From Candidatus Kapaibacterium sp. (GTDB taxonomy: Bacteria; Bacteroidota; Ignavibacteria; Kapaibacteriales; NICIL-2): a stretch of DNA of 64,000 nucleotides. The position numbers were made by a program, and so were the translations under genes. Shown piece by piece: positions 57,668-64,000 of the stretch (the first letter of the stretch is position 1; each line of letters begins with the position of its first letter). The stretch is taken from the NCBI GenBank assembly GCA_025055755.1, contig JANWWF010000003.1, positions 1 to 64,000 on the forward strand. The letters run 5' to 3'. The notes beneath the pieces were generated by a model that was not told the origin of the DNA, did not search any database, and was given only the letters and a program-made list of their open reading frames with translations.

Positions 57668-58560
57668 GGCCTGCGCTTAGAATGGTAAACCCAACGCCCC
57701 GCCCGCACATTCTTGGGAAGATGGTGCATCACAAATGTAAGGGGAATGCTATAGCCATCGCTGCTGCCGATGGGAAGCTCTGTACGGTGGTCGAGCGCTT
57801 GCACAGTCCAGACATAGTGTCCTGAAGCTAAACGCATCCTGGGCTGCCACACGAATTCCGCCGTGTCGCATACCCGCCGCTCTACAAGAGGTGTCTGCAC
57901 TCGTACCGCCTCTGCAATCGAAAGACTGTCAGGCAGTGCAAAGCATCGCACGACGTAACACGTCCCTCGTCGTTGCGGCAGTACGGGAATCCAGCAAAAG
58001 CGCACTCTTGCTTTTCGCGATAAAAGCAAAAGTGTATCGTTCGCATTGGGCCCAAGCAAGATAGGCAACTGATAGGAAAACACCCGTACCGTGCGACACA
58101 CCGGCATTGCGAAGTATTCAATGCCCAATGAATCAGTGATATGGATGCACAGAGTGAGTGCACCACTATCAGCCAAGGGAAGCCAGCGAGGATGTTGATG
58201 CCGTGAGTCAGGCATCAGGCTAAGCCTTTCCAACAGATAATCTTTGCCTATCTCGAGTGTTCCCTGAGAAGGAATAGTCCACAGAGAGTCGGCAGGTATC
58301 TTCGTGCGGGCAAGGATACGCCCATCCTTTGTAATCGTCACACGGGGAGCACAACGAACAGCACGGTCAGTGTGATTGACCAGAGTAACAGTGAGTGTTT
58401 GCCACTCAGCAGCATAGCTCGACAGGAGGCTATCGCAGAATACAGCAGCACTAAGCGGATACGGTGTGTCGCGGTCTCTGCTTGCAGCCCCAGCACTGCA
58501 CCAAAGAGCAAGGACAGCAACGCTCCACACAAAAAGGTCATTTCCACGGTTTCTTATCAT
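57664..58560 (-). CDS. Hypothetical secreted protein
   Basis: 298 residues from ATG 58560, which puts the signal peptide (LFVWSVAVLALWCSAGAA) near the N-terminus; ATG 58590 is possible. Beta-rich content: WQTLTVTLVNHTDRAVRCAPRVTITKDGRIL suggests an Ig-like domain, RVRFCWIPVLPQRRGTCYVVRCF and MRLASGHYVWTVQALDHRTELPIG a second. No named family. Its stop overlaps the permease start by 4 bp, so it is cotranscribed with the permease and STAND ATPase genes. Confidence 0.72.
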   Translation of the reverse strand: MIRNRGNDLFVWSVAVLALWCSAGAASRDRDTPYPLSAAVFCDSLLSSYAAEWQTLTVTLVNHTDRAVRCAPRVTITKDGRILARTKIPADSLWTIPSQGTLEIGKDYLLERLSLMPDSRHQHPRWLPLADSGALTLCIHITDSLGIEYFAMPVCRTVRVFSYQLPILLGPNANDTLLLLSRKARVRFCWIPVLPQRRGTCYVVRCFALPDSLSIAEAVRVQTPLVERRVCDTAEFVWQPRMRLASGHYVWTVQALDHRTELPIGSSDGYSIPLTFVMHHLPKNVRAGRWVYHSKRRP

Positions 58561-58604
58561 TGCATACAAAGATAGTGCTGAGTTCACCATAGGCAGGATA
58601 TTTC

Positions 58605-59684
58605 ATGGCTACCGCACGCGCACTTTTCGACCACGATCAATCGAACATGCGTGCAGTACTGCGGACATTCCCCGAGCAAGTACGCCATGCCCTTCAGATC
58701 GCTGAGCAGGCGCCGCAGTTGGAAGGCATCGAGGTCCGTGCCGATGTCATCGTTGCAGGGCTTGGAGGCTCTGCCATTGGAGCAGATATGGTGCGGTCGT
58801 ATTGCGAAGTGCTGCCAGGCGCAGAAAAGCTTCGCCTCCACGTGTGGCGTGGATATGGAGTACCTCCCTTCACCGATCGGTCCAGCGTTGTTATCGCAAG
58901 CTCGTATAGTGGGAATACCGAGGAGACGCTCTCGGCTTTCAAAGAAGCACGGAAGCGAACCACTCACCTTGTCTGCATCACCACTGGCGGACAACTTGCC
59001 CAGCTTGCCCGCCGTGCAAAGGTTCCATGTATACTGATCCCTGCAGGCTTTCAGCCACGATGCGCCATTGGTTACTCATTTTTTCCCCTGCTGATGACGG
59101 TCCTTTCACACCCTGCAGTAGAAGAGCGTGCTCGCCGCGCAACCGAAAAGGCAATTCCAGAAACCATCGAGGTTCTCGAACAGCTTTCCCAAGAATGTGC
59201 TGAGCCAACCCGTGCCAATCCCGCATTACAGTTGGCAAAAGCTCTCTATGGGCGTTTGCCTATTGTGTATGCCGCATACCAGCGCACTGATGCCATTGCC
59301 CTGCGATGGCGTGGACAAATCCAAGAAAATGCGAAGCAGCTGGCATTTTCTCACGTGGTGCCCGAAATGAACCACAATGAAATCAACGCGTGGCAGTTTC
59401 CACCGGAGATCATCCGCAATGCAGCGGTCATTCTCCTGCGCGATCGAGATGACCACCGTCGCGTTGCTCTCCGCTTTGATGCTCTTGCAACTATCCTTCG
59501 CTCTGCTCGTGTGCGCCCGATTCTTACGGTCGAAGGACGAGGAACAACACTCCTTGCACGCATGCTCAGTCTCATGTACCTGGGAGATTGGACAAGCTAT
59601 TACTTGGCTCTGCTCAACGGTGTTGACCCAACACCGGTTCCAGTTATCACGCAACTGAAGGAAATTTTGGCACGCGCAGAATGA
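58605..59684 (+). CDS. Bifunctional phosphoglucose/phosphomannose isomerase
   Basis: 359 residues. SIS-domain start: ADVIVAGLGGSAIGADMVRSY, then VVIASSYSGNTEETLSAFKEA, CITTGGQLAQLA, PAGFQPRCAIGYSFFPLL; the C-terminal half has GQIQENAKQLAFSHVVPEMNHNEINAWQ, with the Glu and His of the PGI/PMI family. It interconverts glucose-6-P, fructose-6-P and mannose-6-P. AGGA lies 7 bp before the ATG. Its stop overlaps fmt (ATGA). Confidence 0.94.
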   Translation: MATARALFDHDQSNMRAVLRTFPEQVRHALQIAEQAPQLEGIEVRADVIVAGLGGSAIGADMVRSYCEVLPGAEKLRLHVWRGYGVPPFTDRSSVVIASSYSGNTEETLSAFKEARKRTTHLVCITTGGQLAQLARRAKVPCILIPAGFQPRCAIGYSFFPLLMTVLSHPAVEERARRATEKAIPETIEVLEQLSQECAEPTRANPALQLAKALYGRLPIVYAAYQRTDAIALRWRGQIQENAKQLAFSHVVPEMNHNEINAWQFPPEIIRNAAVILLRDRDDHRRVALRFDALATILRSARVRPILTVEGRGTTLLARMLSLMYLGDWTSYYLALLNGVDPTPVPVITQLKEILARAE

Positions 59685-60649
59685 CCCAACAACCGCGAAT
59701 TGTTTTCTTTGGCACTCCTTCGTTTGCTGTGCCTACTCTTGAGCGACTCCATCGAGAATGGGGCGTTGTAGCAGTGGTCACTGCACCGGATGCTCCAGCT
59801 GGCCGTGGACGGCGCCTTCAGCCGCCTGCAGTAAAGGTCGCAGCAGAGCAATTGGGAATTCAGCCTATCTTGCAGCCACCAGCTCTGCGCGATACTGAGT
59901 TTATCAATCAGCTCCGTGCACTTGCTGCCGATGTGTTTTGCGTTCTCGCATTTCGCATCCTACCACCAGAGATATTTGCGCTTCCCCAGTTAGCATTCAA
60001 CGTGCATCCCAGCTTGCTCCCGAAATTTCGTGGACCAGCACCAATTGCGCACACCATCATTGCAGGTGAGCGGGAAACAGGTATCACAACCTTCATCCTC
60101 AGCGAACGGGTAGATGCGGGCATGATACTGCTGCAGGAGCACATCGCCATACCTGACGGATTAACCGCTGGGGACTTAGCAGCACTGCTGGCGCCGCAGT
60201 GTGGAGAACTTGCCAGCCGTACTATTGCAGCCTGGTGCGAAGGGACCCTCAAGCCTATTCCACAAAACGATGCACTGGCAACAAAGGCTCCTAAGCTTTA
60301 TGCCGAATCCGCGTGGATCAATTGGAACAGCGATGCTGAACACATCCGGAACTGGATTCACGGGCATTCGCCCGAACCAGGCGCATGGACACTCCTTGAC
60401 GGCATACGGCTGAAAATCTATCGCGCTCGCATTGAGGAGTCGGAGCAATACCACAAGCAGCCAGGCACATGGGAAATGGACAAAAGCACGTGGCGTGTGC
60501 ACTGCCAGAAAGGAACATTAGAGCTTGTTGAAGTCCAATTGCCCGGTAAGCGCATTATGCAGGCTGCGGAAGTTGTTCGTGGCTGGCGTTCCCAGCGGTG
60601 TGGCGTCTTTCATCATCCTTCTGTTGTCTCGCATGAAACCGCTCGCTGA
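59681..60649 (+). CDS. fmt: Methionyl-tRNA formyltransferase
   Basis: 322 residues: RIVFFGTPSFAVPTLERL, VTAPDAPAGRGRRLQPPAVKVAAEQLGI, FCVLAFRILPPEIFALPQLAFNVHPSLLPKFRGPAPIAHTIIAGERETGITTF, and the anticodon-side C-terminal domain (WINWNSDAEHIRNWIHGHSPEPGAW). It formylates initiator methionyl-tRNA. It overlaps the isomerase and the phosphodiesterase genes at its two ends. Confidence 0.97.
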   Translation: MTQQPRIVFFGTPSFAVPTLERLHREWGVVAVVTAPDAPAGRGRRLQPPAVKVAAEQLGIQPILQPPALRDTEFINQLRALAADVFCVLAFRILPPEIFALPQLAFNVHPSLLPKFRGPAPIAHTIIAGERETGITTFILSERVDAGMILLQEHIAIPDGLTAGDLAALLAPQCGELASRTIAAWCEGTLKPIPQNDALATKAPKLYAESAWINWNSDAEHIRNWIHGHSPEPGAWTLLDGIRLKIYRARIEESEQYHKQPGTWEMDKSTWRVHCQKGTLELVEVQLPGKRIMQAAEVVRGWRSQRCGVFHHPSVVSHETAR

Positions 60650-61403
60650 GTTCGTTCGCGCGCATCCCCGCTTTGTCGTTGCACACCGCGGGGCATCCGC
60701 AGTAGCGCCAGAAAACACGCTCGCTGCGATTGAATCAGCAATTACAGCCGGTGCACCGATGGTGGAAGTTGATATTCAGCTGACCAGTGACGGGCATGTT
60801 GTGCTTTTTCATGACCGAATACTGGGACGCACCACCAGTGGCCATGGACGCACCCATCGCGTCACATTCGGCGAGCTTTCCCAACTGGATGCCGGGGCAT
60901 GGTTTAGCAAGCACTACGCAGGAGAGCGTGTCCCCCTACTCAAGGATGCATTGCATCTTCTGGCACAGCATCAAACGTATGCCAGCATTGAGATCAAGCC
61001 TCCCTTGCAAGGAGAAGATATCCGTGCTCGTGTCGAGCGAATCGCTGCCGTTGTCGAAGAATGCGGTATGGTTGAATATGTGCTTTTTACTTCATTCCAT
61101 CATGAATCGCTCCGTCAACTCCGACAAGTATTGCCGCAGTGCCATACCGCAGCGATCAATGTGCCCGGCGACCGAAGGCTCCCTTCTGCGATTGCCCGCG
61201 TAGTTGGCTGTGAAGCATTTGTGTGCTCTCTCCGTGAATGCACCCGCTGGCGAGTCGAGGATGCAGTTTCAAGTGGTCTTTACGTGGGCGTTTACACAGT
61301 CAACACAGCTCGTCAATTGCAGCAGGTATTGCGGTATCCAGTCACTGCCATTGTAAGTAATCATCCGGAGCATATCCTGAGGTTGTTGAAAGAGTATGTG
61401 TAA
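60633..61403 (+). CDS. Glycerophosphodiester phosphodiesterase
   Basis: 256 residues from ATG 60633, overlapping the fmt end by 17 bp. GDPD core: VVAHRGASAVAPENTLAAIESAI, VEVDIQLTSDGHVVLFHDRILGRTTSGHG, YASIEIKPPL, VLFTSFHHESL, GVYTVNTARQLQQVL and AIVSNHPEHIL. It releases glycerol-3-phosphate from glycerophosphodiesters. No signal peptide, so cytoplasmic. Confidence 0.95.
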   Translation: MKPLAEFVRAHPRFVVAHRGASAVAPENTLAAIESAITAGAPMVEVDIQLTSDGHVVLFHDRILGRTTSGHGRTHRVTFGELSQLDAGAWFSKHYAGERVPLLKDALHLLAQHQTYASIEIKPPLQGEDIRARVERIAAVVEECGMVEYVLFTSFHHESLRQLRQVLPQCHTAAINVPGDRRLPSAIARVVGCEAFVCSLRECTRWRVEDAVSSGLYVGVYTVNTARQLQQVLRYPVTAIVSNHPEHILRLLKEYV

Positions 61404-61505
61404 CCCTGCATCCACCTATTCTTCGACTGTGGCGACCTGCAGAGATCGCGATTTGTCTGGCGGAGGGCAATTGTAATTTCGGTACCAACTACGTCCCAGG
61501 CGAGC

Positions 61506-62867
61506 ATGGAACACCAACCTATTTTGTTATCGGTCGAAGAAATTGCTCTCAAGCTCAAAGAGGCAGCGCAGTTTATTGGACAACGAGTAATCAACCGCGA
61601 TGAGGTAATCGAGCAAGCATTTTGTGCTCTTCTGACGGGCGAACATCTTTTGCTCCAAAGCCGCACCGGGGTTGGAAAAACATTATTAGCAGAACAAATT
61701 TTCGCCATGTTCGAGGGCGCTCGTGTATTTCGTATCCAGGCAAGCAAAGAACAGCAGCCCGATTCTTACTTCGGTGGCTTAGACCTTGAACTGCTCAAAA
61801 AGGGCATTTTAAAGCACAACACTGAGGGATCACTGGTAGAAAGCGAGTTTGGTTTCATTGACGAAATTTTCGACGCTAATGACTTCACGCTGCGTGCTTT
61901 GCTCTCTCTTCTCAATGAACGTCGGCTCATCCGCGGCACGCATCATCAGCCTGCCCGCATTCACACAGTGATTGCGGCAACGAATTACCTTCGCGTTAGC
62001 GAAGTCACTGAAGCGATCCTCGATCGCTTCGTGTATAAAGCACTCATTCTGCCGGATAAAGAACCGTATGTGCAATTCAAGATCGCGCAGAAATACTTAG
62101 TCCATGGGGGCAAGCCAGCAGAGCCACCCCGCAAGATTCCCTTCAGTGAGCTCAAGTACATGCACACAATTATCACTGGCAACAATCCCGACATTACGAT
62201 TACGATTCGCCCAGAAGATCTCTACTTTGCTAACCTTGTTATTCGCCACTTTGAGCATTTGCGCAACCGCGCCTTACGTGAATCGAACCGAGGACGGAGT
62301 GCAGAGCAAATTCGCGAGTTTTACATTTCGCCGCGTACACAAGCAAAATCTATTGACCTGCTCCGTGCCTTAGCATTGCTCCGTGCCCGGACCTACGTAA
62401 CCCATGAAGACATTAGCAAGCTGTACTTCATCTTCGCCACCGTTGGCGTCCCTGAAGAAATTGCCTTGTTCAAAAAAGCGTTTGAGACCATCCAAAATTC
62501 ATTGACCTCGTCGAATGGATTTGAGCAGATAGCAACACTGTTGGCGTTCGAAACCCTTTTGCAGCACATCCGGCAAGATCGAAGCATTCTCGAACAGCCG
62601 CTCGGAGAGCTGGCAACAACACCGATTCGACGCACATTCATCGAGTGGTTCAAAGAAACATTTGGCGGCGTTGATAAAACAGTTGCACACAATCGCCGTC
62701 AGCTTGAGCAATTCATTGCGGATTTTGTTCCTGCTACAGAGGAGGTCCGCGAACTTAAGATTGCTGTCGAGCGGCTAATGACCCGCGTGTTTCAGGAGAT
62801 TGAGCGCGATCAAGCGCGCGAGGCAGAGCGCCAGCGACGCCGCCAAGAGTTATCCTCCAACAGCTGA
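61506..62867 (+). CDS. MoxR-family AAA ATPase
   Basis: 453 residues. Walker A LLLQSRTGVGKTLLAEQIF (48-66), Walker B EFGFIDEIFDANDFTLRALLSLLNER, sensor VIAATNYLRVSEVTEAILDRFVYKALI. The C-terminal part has the lid (ISPRTQAKSIDLLRALALLRARTYV) and a charged coiled-coil tail. MoxR ATPases act as chaperones for metal-cofactor or von Willebrand-domain partners; no VWA gene is beside it, so the client is unknown. Its last 18 bp overlap the symporter gene on the other strand. Confidence 0.87.
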   Translation: MEHQPILLSVEEIALKLKEAAQFIGQRVINRDEVIEQAFCALLTGEHLLLQSRTGVGKTLLAEQIFAMFEGARVFRIQASKEQQPDSYFGGLDLELLKKGILKHNTEGSLVESEFGFIDEIFDANDFTLRALLSLLNERRLIRGTHHQPARIHTVIAATNYLRVSEVTEAILDRFVYKALILPDKEPYVQFKIAQKYLVHGGKPAEPPRKIPFSELKYMHTIITGNNPDITITIRPEDLYFANLVIRHFEHLRNRALRESNRGRSAEQIREFYISPRTQAKSIDLLRALALLRARTYVTHEDISKLYFIFATVGVPEEIALFKKAFETIQNSLTSSNGFEQIATLLAFETLLQHIRQDRSILEQPLGELATTPIRRTFIEWFKETFGGVDKTVAHNRRQLEQFIADFVPATEEVRELKIAVERLMTRVFQEIERDQAREAERQRRRQELSSNS

Positions 62868-64000
62868 GGGAACTGGCTCGACCAGTCGCTCCCCTTCCCA
62901 TCGGCATCCCTCCCAGCGAGCAATGACAACGGTTGCAAGGCAATTGCCAAGCAAATTGACCGATGTCCGCGCCATGTCCATAAACTCATCCACTCCGAAG
63001 ATCACCGCAACCCCAATTGCGACAAGCGACGGATCCATAAACGACGACGCCGTTGCCAACAGTACTACTAGTGACGCTCGTGGCACGGCAGCAACTCCCT
63101 TCGAGGTTACCATTAGCGCTAGCATAAGCATCAACTGCTGACCGAAGGAAAAGTGCTGTCCTGTGGTACTTTCAATGGCTTGCGCCAAAAAGACTGACGC
63201 CATTGCCAGATATAGCGTTGTGCCATCGAGATTGAACGAATACCCCAGGGGCATGACAAATCCAACAATGCGCCGCGGCACACCAAAGCGTTCCATATTT
63301 TCCATCGCTTTTGGTAGCGCACTTTCGCTACTGGTTGTGACAAATGCAAGCATGAACGGCTCCCGCACATGCTCGATGAATGCACGAACAGGGAGCCGAA
63401 TAATCGCAGCTACAGCACCAAAGACCACCGCGACAAAAATTGCCAGAGCAACATAAAGCGAAAGGATGAGCTCGCCAAGGTTGACCAAGACCCCAAGCCC
63501 TTGATGCCCGATTGCATACGCCATCGCAGCACCAATTCCAATTGGCGCAAAGCGCATGACAAGCTCAGTAAAACGGAACATCACTTGCGCTAATGCTTCG
63601 CACCACTGGACAATGCTCTGCGCGCGTTCCCCTGCTGCTGCAGTGGCAAGACCAAAGATGGTCGAAAAAGCGACAATCTGAAGGATGTCGCCTCGAGCCA
63701 TACTCTCGATGATGGAGGCAGGAAAGATATGGACAAGCGTTTCGATCAAGGTTTTGGGCTTGCTTGCAGGGAGCTGCTCAGCAGAATTGCTGCCGTCAGT
63801 ATTGAGAACCAGTCCAGCACCTGGAGTGGTAATATTGACCACTACTAACCCCACCACGAGCGCTAATGTGGTAACAATTTCAAAGTACAGCAGCGACTTT
63901 GCCCCAATCCGTCCGACTGCACGAAGTGTTCCACTACCAGCTATACCTGCTACAACCGAGCCAAATACCAGCGGTGCTATGATGCTTTTGATGAGGTTGA
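62850..64000 (-). CDS. Dicarboxylate/amino acid:cation symporter (DAACS family), N-terminus beyond the window
   Basis: The frame is open to the right edge. At least 383 codons: SIIAPLVFGSVVAGIAGSGTLRAVGRIGAKSLLYFEIVTTLALVVG at the cut edge, then NITTPGAG, TTSSESALPKAMENMERFGVPRRIVGFVMPLGYSFNLDGTTLYL (the substrate-binding serine-rich hairpin and the MPxGYSFNxDG motif) and LVATASSFMDPSLVAIGVAVIFGVDEFMDMARTSVNLLGNCLATVVIA. Family members move glutamate, aspartate or C4-dicarboxylates with protons or sodium. The complete gene starts beyond the window edge, at least one helix further. Confidence 0.94.
   Translation of the reverse strand, partial: NLIKSIIAPLVFGSVVAGIAGSGTLRAVGRIGAKSLLYFEIVTTLALVVGLVVVNITTPGAGLVLNTDGSNSAEQLPASKPKTLIETLVHIFPASIIESMARGDILQIVAFSTIFGLATAAAGERAQSIVQWCEALAQVMFRFTELVMRFAPIGIGAAMAYAIGHQGLGVLVNLGELILSLYVALAIFVAVVFGAVAAIIRLPVRAFIEHVREPFMLAFVTTSSESALPKAMENMERFGVPRRIVGFVMPLGYSFNLDGTTLYLAMASVFLAQAIESTTGQHFSFGQQLMLMLALMVTSKGVAAVPRASLVVLLATASSFMDPSLVAIGVAVIFGVDEFMDMARTSVNLLGNCLATVVIARWEGCRWEGERLVEPVPSAVGG

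Noticed and set aside
58561-58575. TATCTTTG on the minus strand as a -7 element for the secreted protein gene
   Set aside because: It matches TAnnTTTG but lies too close to the ATG and has no -33 element at the right distance.

Overview
The window looks like a chromosomal segment of a Gram-negative bacterium of the Bacteroidota/Chlorobiota (FCB) group; a Kapabacteria- or Ignavibacteria-type lineage is my best guess. Three things support this: a type IX secretion (T9SS) plug protein and proteins with T9SS-type C-terminal sorting domains, PD40-OmpA and thrombospondin-type-3/OmpA envelope proteins, and several promoters of the Bacteroidota form TTTG-N17-20-TAnnTTTG. The lineage is inferred from gene content only. 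I found no rRNA, tRNA, CRISPR array or prophage.

Layout. 0-7.2 kb: the end of an unidentified gene, recO and ispD, a lipoprotein of the endonuclease/exonuclease/phosphatase fold, a large T9SS cargo protein with a thioredoxin-like CPPC motif and a strong terminator, an MmcQ/YjbR protein, the T9SS plug protein and a SemiSWEET transporter. 7.2-19.8 kb: a three-gene minus-strand island (SNF2-type helicase, giant N6-adenine methyltransferase, DEAD/DEAH helicase with zinc-binding and nuclease-like C-terminus) that resembles a compact DISARM-like anti-phage system. Inside the methyltransferase gene lies a 457-bp element with 19-bp terminal inverted repeats that carries its own ribosome-binding site and a complete four-helix-bundle (23S rRNA IVP family) gene in another frame, while the host frame stays open through it. 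I regard this as the most notable object in the window.

20-29 kb: envelope and secreted proteins (OmpA with 14 calcium-type repeats, PD40 protein with two OmpA-like domains, CAP-domain protein, M28 peptidase). 29-34 kb: ahcY, a small restriction-modification pair (PD-(D/E)XK nuclease plus Dam-type methylase) inserted between ahcY and der, then der and bcp. 34-38 kb: an SUMF1 lipoprotein, fliH-fliI and two tandem barrel-like proteins. 38-47 kb: an IcmF-like acyl-CoA mutase, rarA, an EnvC-like protein with murA, thpR and mraY.

47-55 kb: a 49-residue Lys/Ala-rich histone-H1-like protein, a degenerate hydroxyacyl-CoA dehydrogenase homologue, a sensor histidine kinase, and the flagellar basal-body operon flgB-flgC-orf-fliE-fliF-fliG. 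Both flagellar clusters are preceded by a TTGGCAC-N5-TTG sigma-54-like motif. 55-64 kb: a STAND-type ATPase operon with an orphan sugar-type ABC permease, a PGI/PMI isomerase, fmt, a glycerophosphodiester phosphodiesterase, a MoxR-type ATPase and the 3' part of a dicarboxylate/glutamate symporter gene.
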